Of a DNA stretch of 64,000 nt, positions 16,095 to 23,926 are shown one piece after another. Each line of letters opens with the position of its first letter. The stretch's first letter is position 1. Location: the NCBI RefSeq assembly GCF_029543245.1, contig NZ_JARQWV010000014.1:62001-126000 (forward strand). Direction: 5' to 3'. The notes under the pieces are model-generated. The model worked only from the letters and a program-made list of their open reading frames with translations, ran no database searches and had not been told where the DNA came from. Origin of the DNA: Caulobacter endophyticus. GTDB lineage: Bacteria; Pseudomonadota; Alphaproteobacteria; Caulobacterales; Caulobacteraceae. The translations under genes were made by a program, and so were the position numbers.

Positions 16095-19000
16095 TCAGCC
16101 CTCCCACTGCCCCCACAGCCTGACGGCCGTCGCCTTGGCTTTCTCGACGGCGGCCTCCTTGACGTGGCCGTAGCCGCGGATCTCGGAGGGAACCTCGGCC
16201 AGCTTCACCGCCAGAGCCTTGTTCTCAGCCCGCAGGCCGGCGCCCAGGCGGTCCAGCGTGACCTCGTAGTCGGCGATCAGGCCGCGCTCCATCCGGCGCT
16301 CCTCGGTCTTGCCGAAGATGTCGAAGGCCCCGCCGCGCAGGCCTTTCATCCGGGCGATCATCGGGAAGGCCAGGTCCAGCATCCAGCCGCCGAAGGCGAT
16401 CTTCTTCGGCCTGCCGTCCTTGCCCTTGGGCGCGATCAGCGGCGGCGACAGCCAGACCTTGGCCTTGCCGCCCTTGAAGGTTCCGGCCAGCTCACTTGCG
16501 AAGCGGCCGTCGGTATAGAGGCGGGCGACCTCGTACTCGTCCTTGTAGGCCATCAGCTTGTAGAGGTTGGTCGCCGCCGCGCGGGTCAGCGGCAAGTCAG
16601 CCCCCTCGCCCACCACCGCGACCTCGGCATGGCGCAGCTTGGCGATGCGCTCGGCGTAGCGGGCGGCGTAATGGGCGTCCTGGTAGGCGACCAGATCCTC
16701 GACCCGACGGGCGATCAGGGCGTCCAGCGGCTCGGTCTGGGGGGTGACGACGTCGACCGGCTTGTCGCCGGCCGCGGCCGGGTCGAAGGCGATCTGGCGG
16801 CCCAGTTCGAAGGCCTGCAGGTTGGCCTCGGCGTCCACCCCGTTCAGCTTGATGGCGCGATAGAGGGCGCGGCTGGAGACCGGGATCACCCCGCGCTGCC
16901 AGGCGAAACCGACCATGATCATGTTGGCGTAGATGGCGTCGCCGAAGCGGCTCTCGGCCAGGCGCTGGGCCGGGCAGGCGTCGAAGGCCTTGGTGGCGGC
17001 CTTCACCCGGCGGGCCATGGCGCCGCCGTCGAACTTCACGTCGCGGCTGGTGACGAAGTCGGCGGTTGGCGCAAAATCGCTGTTGCCGAAGGCCATGGTC
17101 CGGTCCTTGGCGTAGAGGGCCAGGGCCTCGGGGCTGGCGGCGACCAGCAGGTCGCAGGCGATCAGCACGTCGGCGCTGGCGGCCGGCACGCGGCCGCCGA
17201 CCACCGTCTCCTCGGTCTCGCCGATCTTGACGTGGCTGAACACCGAGCCGCCCTTCTGCGCCAGGCCCGTCATGTCGACCACGCTGCCGGCGCGGCCGTC
17301 GACATGGGCGGCCATGGCCAGGATCGAGGCCACGGTCGTCACGCCCGTACCGCCAACGCCGGTGAAGATGATCCGGCGCACGCCGTGGAACTCTTCGAAG
17401 GCCGGCAGCGGCGTAGAGTCGGCCGACAACGGCGCGGGCTTGGCCTTCTCGCCGGCCTTTTCGGCCCCTTCCAGGGTGACGAAGGACGGGCAGAAGCCCT
17501 CCAGGCACGAATAGTCCTGGTTGCAGCTGGACTGGTTGATCTTGCGCTTGCGGCCGAAGGCCGTGTCGAGCGGTTCGACCGACACGCAGTTGGACTTCAC
17601 CGAGCAGTCGCCGCAGCCCTCGCAGACCAGCGGGTTGATGAAGACCTTCTGGGTCGCCTTGGCCATGGTCCCGCGCTTGCGGCGGCGGCGCTTCTCGGTG
17701 GCGCAGGTCTGGTCGTAGAGCAGCACGGTGGTCCCGGGCGTGTCGCGCAGGGCCTTCTGCACGGTCATCAGCTCGGACCGCGGGAACACCTCGACACCGG
17801 GGGCCAGGCCGCTGACCCCGGCATAGCGTTCCAGCTCATCGACGACGATGACCGTCTTGGTCACGCCCTCGCTGGCCAGTTGGCGGGTGATCTGGGCCGG
17901 GGTGAAGCCGCTCTCGGCGCGCTGGCCGCCGGTCATGGCCACCGCGTCGTTGAACAAGAGCTTGTAGGTGATGTTGGCCCCGGCCGCGACGGCGGCGCGG
18001 ATGGCGAGGGATCCCGAGTGGTTGTAGGTGCCGTCGCCCAGGTTCTGGAAGACGTGCTTCTCGGTGGTGAAAGGCGCGGCGCCCACCCAGGTCAGGCCCT
18101 CGCCGCCCATGTGGGTGTTGAGGTCGGTCGACGGGTCGTTGAAGCCGGCCATGTAGTGGCAGCCGATCCCCGCCAGCGCCCGGCTGCCTTCCGGCAGCTT
18201 GGTCGAGGTGTTGTGCGGGCAGCCCGAGCAGAAGAACGGCTTGCGGGCCTGGTCCGAGGCCAGGCTGACGGCGGCGACGCCGGCGGCAGAGACGCGGTTC
18301 AGATAGGCCCGCGCCCGCTCCATGTGCGGGCCGTCGGGCAGGCGGTCGTAGATGGCCAGGGCGATTTCGGCCACCGACAGCGAGCCCAACTCCGACAGCA
18401 GCGGATGGCCCTTCTCGTCGGTCTTGCCGATGATCCGCGGACGGGCCTGGGCCGGCAGGTCGTAGAGCGCGGCCCGGGCCTGGGGCTCGATCAGGGCGCG
18501 CTTGTGCTCGATGACCATCAGGGTTTCGAGGCCGGCGGCGAAGGCGCGCAGGCCCAGCGGCTCCAGCGGCCAGGGCATGCCCACCTTGTAGACCGAGACG
18601 CCCAGGTCGGCGGCTTCCTGCAGGCTCATGCCCATGGCCGAGAAGGCCTCCAGCACATCCTTGTAGGCCTGCCCCTGGCAGACGATGCCCAGGCGGGCCT
18701 TGCCCACCCGCACATGCGAGCTTCCCAGCACCACGCGGTCGATCTGGTTGGCGCGGGCGAAGGCCAGGGCCGCGGGGATCTTGTGGAGGCGGAGACGACG
18801 CTCCTTCTCCATCGGCTGGTCCTTCAGCCGGATGCCCAGGCCGCCGGGCGGCATGGCGAATTCGGGAATGACCGCCTGGTGGCGACCCAGCGAGACATCG
18901 ATCGTGACGCCGCTGTCCATGGTGTCGGCCAGGGCGATCAGGCCGGTCCACAGGCCCGAGAACCGCGACATGGCGATGCCCAGGATGCCGTAGTCCAGCA

Positions 19001-19535
19001 CCTCCTGCACGTCGGCGGGCGACAGGACGGGGATCTCGAAGTCCTGGAAGGCGAATTCCGACTGCGACGGCAGGGTCGAGCTCTTGCAGGCATGGTCGTC
19101 GCCGGCCACGGCCAGGACGCCGCCGGTCGGGAACGTGCCGGCGAAATTGGCGTGCTTGAAGACGTCGCCGGTGCGGTCGACGCCCGGCGCCTTGCCGTAC
19201 CACATGCCATAGACGCCATCGTGCGTGGCGCCGGGGAAGAGGTTGGCCTGCTGGCTGCCCCAGACGGCGGTGGCGGCCAGATCCTCGTTCAGGCCTTCCT
19301 TGAAGACCACGTCGTGGGCGGTGAGCAGCTTCTTTATACGCGCGGCCTGCTGGTCGAGGCCGCCCAGGGGCGAGCCGCGATAGCCCGACATGAAGCCGGC
19401 GGTGTTCAGCCCGGCGAGTCGATCCAGGCGCTTTCTATCGAGCAGCACACGGAGCAGCGCCTGCACGCCAGTGATGAAGGCGCGACCATCTTCGAGCACA
19501 TATTTGTCGTCGAGCGTGACTTCCGAGTGCCGCAT
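16095..19535 (-). CDS. Fused indolepyruvate ferredoxin oxidoreductase
   Basis: 1146 aa, the large fused form combining the alpha and gamma parts. The N-terminal region (GLNTAGFMSGYRGSPLGGLD) starts the pyrimidine-binding TPP domain; CSGCPHNTSTKLPEGS and GIGCHYMAGF belong to the TPP core; CEGCGDCSVKSNC is a cysteine cluster for an Fe-S centre; and GVGGTGVTTVASILAMAA opens the C-terminal gamma domain. The enzyme decarboxylates aryl pyruvates from aromatic amino acid transamination to aryl-acetyl-CoA with ferredoxin or another low-potential acceptor. Start chosen by GGGAGGA just upstream. Divergent from an Lrp-type regulator, its likely controller. Confidence 0.92.
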   Translation of the reverse strand: MRHSEVTLDDKYVLEDGRAFITGVQALLRVLLDRKRLDRLAGLNTAGFMSGYRGSPLGGLDQQAARIKKLLTAHDVVFKEGLNEDLAATAVWGSQQANLFPGATHDGVYGMWYGKAPGVDRTGDVFKHANFAGTFPTGGVLAVAGDDHACKSSTLPSQSEFAFQDFEIPVLSPADVQEVLDYGILGIAMSRFSGLWTGLIALADTMDSGVTIDVSLGRHQAVIPEFAMPPGGLGIRLKDQPMEKERRLRLHKIPAALAFARANQIDRVVLGSSHVRVGKARLGIVCQGQAYKDVLEAFSAMGMSLQEAADLGVSVYKVGMPWPLEPLGLRAFAAGLETLMVIEHKRALIEPQARAALYDLPAQARPRIIGKTDEKGHPLLSELGSLSVAEIALAIYDRLPDGPHMERARAYLNRVSAAGVAAVSLASDQARKPFFCSGCPHNTSTKLPEGSRALAGIGCHYMAGFNDPSTDLNTHMGGEGLTWVGAAPFTTEKHVFQNLGDGTYNHSGSLAIRAAVAAGANITYKLLFNDAVAMTGGQRAESGFTPAQITRQLASEGVTKTVIVVDELERYAGVSGLAPGVEVFPRSELMTVQKALRDTPGTTVLLYDQTCATEKRRRRKRGTMAKATQKVFINPLVCEGCGDCSVKSNCVSVEPLDTAFGRKRKINQSSCNQDYSCLEGFCPSFVTLEGAEKAGEKAKPAPLSADSTPLPAFEEFHGVRRIIFTGVGGTGVTTVASILAMAAHVDGRAGSVVDMTGLAQKGGSVFSHVKIGETEETVVGGRVPAASADVLIACDLLVAASPEALALYAKDRTMAFGNSDFAPTADFVTSRDVKFDGGAMARRVKAATKAFDACPAQRLAESRFGDAIYANMIMVGFAWQRGVIPVSSRALYRAIKLNGVDAEANLQAFELGRQIAFDPAAAGDKPVDVVTPQTEPLDALIARRVEDLVAYQDAHYAARYAERIAKLRHAEVAVVGEGADLPLTRAAATNLYKLMAYKDEYEVARLYTDGRFASELAGTFKGGKAKVWLSPPLIAPKGKDGRPKKIAFGGWMLDLAFPMIARMKGLRGGAFDIFGKTEERRMERGLIADYEVTLDRLGAGLRAENKALAVKLAEVPSEIRGYGHVKEAAVEKAKATAVRLWGQWEG

Positions 19536-19677
19536 GGCAAAAATTTTCCTCCCGGGTCTTTTCGCCCGTAAGGCAATATCTTATAGAAGCGCGGAAATTG
19601 TTTGCCCAAGGCGTGCCCGACTCGGGCGGGCTTTGCGCAAGATCGACGCGTCAAACACCCTCTGGGGGGAGGAATTC

Positions 19678-20175
19678 TTGTCCGAACAACTCGACGCCGT
19701 GGATGCCAAGATCCTGGATCTCATCCAACACGACGCCGGACTGTCCGTCGCCGAGATCGCCGAGCGAGTCGGGCTGTCTTCCAGCCCGTGCTGGCGGCGT
19801 ATCAAGCGCCTCGAGGACGCCGGCGTCATCCAACGCCGCGTGACCATCCTGGACCGCGAAAAGCTGGGCCTGGGCTTTGAGGTCTATTGCACCGTGAAGC
19901 TGTCGCTGCCGACCAAGGAAAACCTCGAAACCTTCGAGCACGCGGTCGCCAAGTGGGCCGAGGTGGTGCAGTGCGCCACCGTGACCGGCGCAGCCGACTA
20001 CGAGATGCGCATCGTCACCCGCGACATGCACGCCTTCGACGAATTCCTGCGCGACAAGATCCTGTCGCTGGGCCTGGTGTCGAACATCGAGAGCCGCATC
20101 GTCATCCGCGGCGTCAAGAACTCGACCGCCGTGCCGCTCGGCCTGGTCAGCCCCTACGTCAGCCCCCTGAGCTGA
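19678..20175 (+). CDS. Lrp/AsnC-family transcriptional regulator
   Basis: 165 aa from the TTG at 19678, directly preceded by a strong GGGGGGAGGA. The frame is open far upstream, but that part overlaps the oppositely oriented oxidoreductase start and does not look like Lrp. Residues about 5-60 form the winged HTH (VAEIAERVGLSSSPCWRRIK), and residues about 70-150 the RAM ligand-binding domain (CATVTGAADYEMRIV). Lrp-type regulators sense amino acids; the divergent neighbour handles aromatic amino acid catabolites, so it is probably its target. Confidence 0.9.
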   Translation: MSEQLDAVDAKILDLIQHDAGLSVAEIAERVGLSSSPCWRRIKRLEDAGVIQRRVTILDREKLGLGFEVYCTVKLSLPTKENLETFEHAVAKWAEVVQCATVTGAADYEMRIVTRDMHAFDEFLRDKILSLGLVSNIESRIVIRGVKNSTAVPLGLVSPYVSPLS

Positions 20176-20291
20176 GGGAACTCGCCTCGAGGGCGGCGGG
20201 GGCCGCCCTCGACGAGACCTCTTGCATCCGGCGACGGAGCGTCCTCCACTAGGATCAAGGTCGGGCCATGTCGACCGGGAGGACACGCCCC

Positions 20292-20624
20292 ATGGGCCAG
20301 CATCGCGTCGAGCACGCGCCGGGCGAAGAGCGCTACCGCTCGTTCGCCGACTTCTATCCCTTCTATCTCTCCGAACACGCCAACCGCACCAGCCGCCGGC
20401 TGCACGTGGTCGGCACCGGCCTGGTGATCATCAGCCTGGTGATGGGCTTCACGGTCAGCGCGTGGTTCTTCCTGGTCGCCCCGCTGGTCGGCTACGGCTT
20501 CGCCTGGGTCGGGCACTTCGTGTTCGAGAAGAACCGCCCCGCCACCTTCACCTATCCGCTCTACAGCCTGATGGGCGACTTCAGGTTGTTCTTCGAGACG
20601 GTGGCCGCCCGCCGCCGCTGGTGA
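20292..20624 (+). CDS. DUF962 / Mpo1-like membrane protein
   Basis: 110 aa from the ATG at 20292, which has GGGAGG 9 nt upstream; an ATG at 20268 lacks this. The family pattern is clear: SFADFYPFYLSEHANRTSRR with the conserved His residues, then two transmembrane helices (about 36-55 and 58-75) and GHFVFEKNRPATF. The yeast relative Mpo1 is an Fe2+-dependent dioxygenase acting on 2-hydroxy fatty acids; the bacterial role is unproven. It lies 116 nt after the Lrp gene. Confidence 0.85.
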   Translation: MGQHRVEHAPGEERYRSFADFYPFYLSEHANRTSRRLHVVGTGLVIISLVMGFTVSAWFFLVAPLVGYGFAWVGHFVFEKNRPATFTYPLYSLMGDFRLFFETVAARRRW

Positions 20625-20678
20625 CGAGGCCAAGGCAAGATCGGCGCTGAGTGGGCGCTCGCCATCCCACACCGCGCA

Positions 20679-20773
20679 TCCCCGCGAAGGCGGGGACCCA
20701 AGCTGAATCTCAGGATAGAGATCGGCAGCGAGCACCTCCCCAACCTCGGCTTGGATCCCCGCCTTCGCGGGGA
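20679..20773. repeat. Intergenic inverted repeat, type A (CCCCGCGAAGGCGGGG)
   Basis: Arms at 20679-20703 and 20749-20773 are 25 nt each and pair with a single mismatch. Each arm itself contains the small palindrome CCCCGCGAAGGCGGGG. This is the style of dispersed REP-like elements found between genes in alphaproteobacteria. It lies between the DUF962 gene and the bactofilin gene. Confidence 0.85.
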
Positions 20774-20904
20774 AGGACGGGATTGAGCAGGTTGATCGAT
20801 CTGATGTCGATCGAGCCCTGGATCCGAGACCGCGCTTTTCGAAACTGGCGCCGCACTTGCTCCACAGGGTGGCAAGCGACCCAATTCGAGAAAGCCGCCG
20901 CCTC

Positions 20905-21405
20905 ATGTTCCAGAAGAAGAAAGACGCCCCCGCCCCGCTGGCCCTGGAGCCGCTGGCGGCCGCTCCGACGCCCGCCCCGCTGGCCCAGGCCGCCGCTCCG
21001 GCCCCGCCGCCGCGCCCCAAGCCCGCCTCGCTGATCGCCCAGGGCCTGACCATCCGCGGCGACGTCTCCGGCGACGGCGAACTGCACCTGGACTGCGTGG
21101 TGGTCGGCGACATCAAGGTGGGCAAGCTGGTCCTGGGCCCCAACGGGCGGGTGGAAGGCTCGATCGCCGCCCAGGCCGTCGAGATCCACGGCAAGGTGAT
21201 CGGCGCCCTCGCCGCCCGCCAGGTGCGGCTCTACGGCACGGCCAAGGTCGAGGGCGACATCGCCCACGAACAGCTGGCCATGGAAAGCGGCGCCGATTTC
21301 CAGGGCCGCAGCGTCAAGTTCACTCGCCCCGCGCCGCAGCCGGTCCCCGCCCCTGCCCCGGCGCCTGCCGCCGCTCCGGCTCCTTACGCCCCCGCCGTCG
21401 GCTGA
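20905..21405 (+). CDS. Bactofilin
   Basis: 166 aa from the ATG at 20905 (MFQKKKD), which matches the short basic start of Caulobacter bactofilins. A Pro/Ala-rich linker (about 8-40) leads to the right-handed beta-helical core (about 43-140): SLIAQGLTIRGDVSGDGELH, then repeated V-x-G-x-I turns such as GRVEGSIAAQAVEIHGKV. The C-terminus is again Pro/Ala-rich. Bactofilins polymerise without nucleotides at the membrane and localise cell-wall enzymes, for example at stalks. No peptidase gene is adjacent. The start has only a weak RBS. Confidence 0.9.
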   Translation: MFQKKKDAPAPLALEPLAAAPTPAPLAQAAAPAPPPRPKPASLIAQGLTIRGDVSGDGELHLDCVVVGDIKVGKLVLGPNGRVEGSIAAQAVEIHGKVIGALAARQVRLYGTAKVEGDIAHEQLAMESGADFQGRSVKFTRPAPQPVPAPAPAPAAAPAPYAPAVG

Positions 21406-21488
21406 TCCTCTGGCAACCGGGCGGCGCGTCCGCGTATTGTTGGGATCGAAGCGCTTCGCCGCGCCTCGCTTTTCGGGACAGTACGCCG

Positions 21489-22007
21489 ATGACCACCGCC
21501 GCCCGCCTCGCCCTCCTTCTCGCCGCGCTGACGGCGGCCGCCGCCTGCTCGCGCAGCGACGACAAGGCCGGCGCCCCGACGGCCGGCGCGGCGACACCCT
21601 CTGCCGAAAGCGAAGCAGCCGCCGTGGCCGGCGGACCGCCCAAGCCCCTGCGAGCCGGCCTCTGGAAGACTACCGCCCGCTCGCCCAGCGGCGAACAGAG
21701 CACCACCCAGTGCATCGGCGAAGGCCACGACCCCGCCGCCGAAGCCGCCAAGGCCGCCCCGTGCGGCAAGCCGCAGGTCACCCAGGTCATCGACGGCTTC
21801 ACGCTGGAACTGACCTGCCGCAAGGACGCCGTCACCTACAGCCTGGCCGGCGTGGTGAAGGGCGACTTCCAAACCCGCACCACCACCGATCTGGAGATGA
21901 AGGTGCAGGCCTACGGCGCCTCCAAGGTCATGCGGCTGCACACCGAAAGCGTCTATGTCGGCCCTTGCGAAGCCAGGGATGAACCGGCGCCTGCGCCCAA
22001 GACCTAG
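21489..22007 (+). CDS. DUF3617-family lipoprotein
   Basis: 172 aa. Lipoprotein signal MTTAARLALLLAALTAAAAC with lipobox AAAC and Cys20, then a low-complexity Ala/Gly linker. The rest matches the DUF3617 pattern: RAGLWKTT near residue 56, spaced Cys residues (TTQCIGEG, APCGKPQ, ELTCRKDA) and a sheet-forming C-terminal part. Members are small periplasmic lipoproteins of unknown function. It follows the bactofilin gene by 83 nt on the same strand. Confidence 0.82.
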   Translation: MTTAARLALLLAALTAAAACSRSDDKAGAPTAGAATPSAESEAAAVAGGPPKPLRAGLWKTTARSPSGEQSTTQCIGEGHDPAAEAAKAAPCGKPQVTQVIDGFTLELTCRKDAVTYSLAGVVKGDFQTRTTTDLEMKVQAYGASKVMRLHTESVYVGPCEARDEPAPAPKT

Positions 22008-22033
22008 TCACCAAGCCTAGCTCAAACACCTTA

Positions 22034-22051
22034 TGTGGCTCCCGAGCCACA
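22034..22051. repeat. 18-bp palindrome (7-4-7)
   Basis: TGTGGCT-cccg-AGCCACA is a perfect inverted repeat lying 26 nt after the DUF3617 stop codon and about 100 nt before the next start. It has no T-tract, so it may be a weak transcription end or an operator for the downstream gene. Confidence 0.5.
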
Positions 22052-22155
22052 AACGCCGAGCTTCGCAGGGAACGTCGCTTTTTTGCAGGAACAGCAAGGC
22101 TTGTAGGTTCATTGTCTCTGCATGGGGGTTCCGTGAGTTCGAGGAGCCGATGACG

Positions 22156-22467
22156 ATGAGCGGTCCGCATCTGACCGTCGTGCCGGAAGAAACCGCCGGC
22201 GCCGAAGTCTACAACCTGACCCGGGGGCCGGAGACGACGGCCCAACGCCTGCAACGCCTGCAACAAGAAGCCCGCCAGCTGGCCCGCGAGGAAGTCGAGG
22301 CCCTGGAGCGGGACCTGATCGCCCTGGGCGAGCGGGCCATGCAGATCGCTCACGGGGGCGAGGCCTATGCGGTCGGCTTGCGGGAGATGGCCTCGCGGCT
22401 GTCGTCCGACCTGCCCCAGAAGGCCCAGTCGCTGCGCGCCATCCTGGAACGCACGTCCCGCGACTGA
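22156..22467 (+). CDS. Hypothetical helical protein
   Basis: 103 aa from the ATG at 22156; AGGAG at 22142-22146 is 9 nt from it and only 3 nt from the alternative ATG at 22150. Residues about 20-95 are strongly helical with a coiled-coil pattern (QRLQRLQQEARQLAREEVEA) and many Arg, Glu and Leu. No membrane segment or signal. No family recognised. It is convergent with the DUF3035 gene. Confidence 0.65.
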   Translation: MSGPHLTVVPEETAGAEVYNLTRGPETTAQRLQRLQQEARQLAREEVEALERDLIALGERAMQIAHGGEAYAVGLREMASRLSSDLPQKAQSLRAILERTSRD

Positions 22468-22480
22468 GCTCGAAAAGCAA

Positions 22481-22509
22481 ACGGCCCGGAAGCAAAGCCT
22501 CCGGGCCGT
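22481..22509 (-). terminator. Terminator between convergent genes
   Basis: A perfect 10-bp stem ACGGCCCGGA / TCCGGGCCGT with a 9-nt loop. On the minus strand it is followed by TTTGCTTTT, so it probably ends the DUF3035 transcript and may also stop the plus-strand gene that ends at 22467. Confidence 0.7.
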
Positions 22510-22540
22510 CGAATTCCTTCCAGCCTGATCGGCTCCGGGC

Positions 22541-23110
22541 TTAGAGGCCCGGCAGCTTGATCTTGCCTTGCTTGTCGCGGCTGATGATCACCGCGCCGCC
22601 GCCGGTCAGCGTCTTCAGGCGCGCCTCTTCGGCGGCCGCGTCGACCGGCACGGGCGCCGTGGCGCCGGCTTCCGCCGCGGTCACCGCGCCGGCGGTCTTG
22701 TCGTCCTTGCGCCAGAACATGACCTTCTTGGCGAAGCTCTCGTCCTTGTGGGCCAGGTCGCCGTTCTCGTCGTCGACGACGAAGCGGATCAGCGGGTCTG
22801 CCTTGTCGACACCGGCCTTGGAGACAAGCAGCTTCTCGCCGTCCGTGCGGTTGGCGGCCATGCTCTGGCCCAGCAGCGCCTGGCGCGCGGCGCTTTCCGG
22901 CTGCAGTTCCTGCGGACGCGGCTCGCCGGGCGCCGGCGGGCGCAGGCTGTAGTCGGGCGGAACGACGAGCGGGGCCTTGGTGACGACGCGGAACTCGTCG
23001 GGGACCACCTTGCTCATGCCCAGGGCCTTCGAGGCCGACTGGCAGCCGGCCAGACCGGTGGCGGCCACGGCGGCCAGCACGCTCAGGGTCGCAACCCGGT
23101 TGAACTTCAT
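22541..23110 (-). CDS. DUF3035-family lipoprotein
   Basis: 189 aa. Lipoprotein signal ending in TGLAGC (Cys23). Next comes the family block VVPDEFRVVTKAPLVVPPDY followed by LRPPAPGEPRP. The remainder is charged and probably flexible. DUF3035 proteins are alphaproteobacterial; they are commonly found downstream of lspA, as here, and BamF, an outer-membrane assembly lipoprotein described in Caulobacter, has a similar short motif. I cannot confirm the BamF link from this sequence alone. It is 126 nt downstream of lspA on the same strand. Confidence 0.82.
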   Translation of the reverse strand: MKFNRVATLSVLAAVAATGLAGCQSASKALGMSKVVPDEFRVVTKAPLVVPPDYSLRPPAPGEPRPQELQPESAARQALLGQSMAANRTDGEKLLVSKAGVDKADPLIRFVVDDENGDLAHKDESFAKKVMFWRKDDKTAGAVTAAEAGATAPVPVDAAAEEARLKTLTGGGAVIISRDKQGKIKLPGL

Positions 23111-23236
23111 GAACCCATGCTCCAGCGGCCGCCCCCGGGGCCGAAAATCGGACGCCCTCGATACGACATCCGAAGGCGGGCGCCAATGTCCTTCGAATTT
23201 GTGGCCTTGCTTGGGCGCTAAGCCCCGGTTTGGCCC

Positions 23237-23746
23237 CTATTCCGTCTGGTGCGACAGCTTCTTCTCTTCACCGATGAAACTGTCCAGCAACAGGAACGCC
23301 ACCCCGACCGAGATGCCCGAGTCGGCGACGTTGAACACCCAGGGGAAGTAGAGTCGCGATACGTCGATGAAGTCGACGACGTAGCCGTAGATCACCCGGT
23401 CGATCAGGTTGTTGCCGATCGCCCCGCCGATGATCATGCCCAGGCCCAGGGCCGTCAGCGGCCGCACAGCCTTGCGCGCCCAGATTCCCAGGCCGACCAC
23501 CACCGCCGCCGAAAAGATCGTCAGCAGCCAGCGCCCCCACTCGGCGTGGTCGCGCAGCAGGCCAAAGCTCATGCCGTAGTTATGGACCATGGTCAGCTTG
23601 ACCGGACCCAGCAGCGAGGCGCTGGAGCCCTGGGCCGAGCCCAGCAGGCCCAGCACCCAGAGCTTGGAGATCTGGTCGAGCACCACCGTGGCGACGGCGA
23701 CGGCGTAGGCGGTCCAGCCCAGGCGGGTGATCTTCAAGGCAGCCAC
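23237..23746 (-). CDS. lspA: Signal peptidase II
   Basis: 169 aa from a GTG at 23746 preceded by GAGAGAA. Four transmembrane helices are visible. The catalytic aspartates are in the two family blocks GNNLIDRVIYGYVVDF and FNVADSGISVG. It cleaves the signal peptide from diacylglyceryl-modified prolipoproteins in the inner membrane and is needed by the many lipoproteins in this window. It lies downstream of ileS on the same strand, a common ileS-lspA order, although here a 180-nt palindromic repeat region separates them. Confidence 0.95.
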   Translation of the reverse strand: MAALKITRLGWTAYAVAVATVVLDQISKLWVLGLLGSAQGSSASLLGPVKLTMVHNYGMSFGLLRDHAEWGRWLLTIFSAAVVVGLGIWARKAVRPLTALGLGMIIGGAIGNNLIDRVIYGYVVDFIDVSRLYFPWVFNVADSGISVGVAFLLLDSFIGEEKKLSHQTE

Positions 23747-23770
23747 GTTCGTTCTCTCATCCCCGGTCGT

Positions 23771-23911
23771 CCTTCTCCCCTTGTGGGAGAAGGTGGCCTG
23801 CGCAGCAGGTCGGATGAGGGGTCGCACCGGCCGAAACCGTACGCGGTTGAACGCGCCTTCAACCCCTCATCCGTCGCCTGCGGCGACACCTTCTCCCGCA
23901 AGGGGAGAAGG
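23771..23911. repeat. Long intergenic inverted repeat, type B
   Basis: Between ileS and lspA. Outer arms at about 23771-23821 and 23863-23911 are largely complementary: CCTTCTCCCC...GATGAGGGG against CCCCTCATCC...GGGGAGAAGG. Each arm also folds on itself (CTTCTCCCCTTGTGGGAGAAG). Looks like a dispersed, miniature palindromic element. It could reduce read-through from ileS to lspA or stabilise mRNA. Confidence 0.8.
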
Positions 23912-23926
23912 ATCAATGCGGCGCTC

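Noticed and set aside
16164..19571. A 1135-codon plus-strand open frame opposite the indolepyruvate oxidoreductase
   Set aside because: Antisense shadow caused by high GC at third codon positions; its translation is low-complexity and has no family features.
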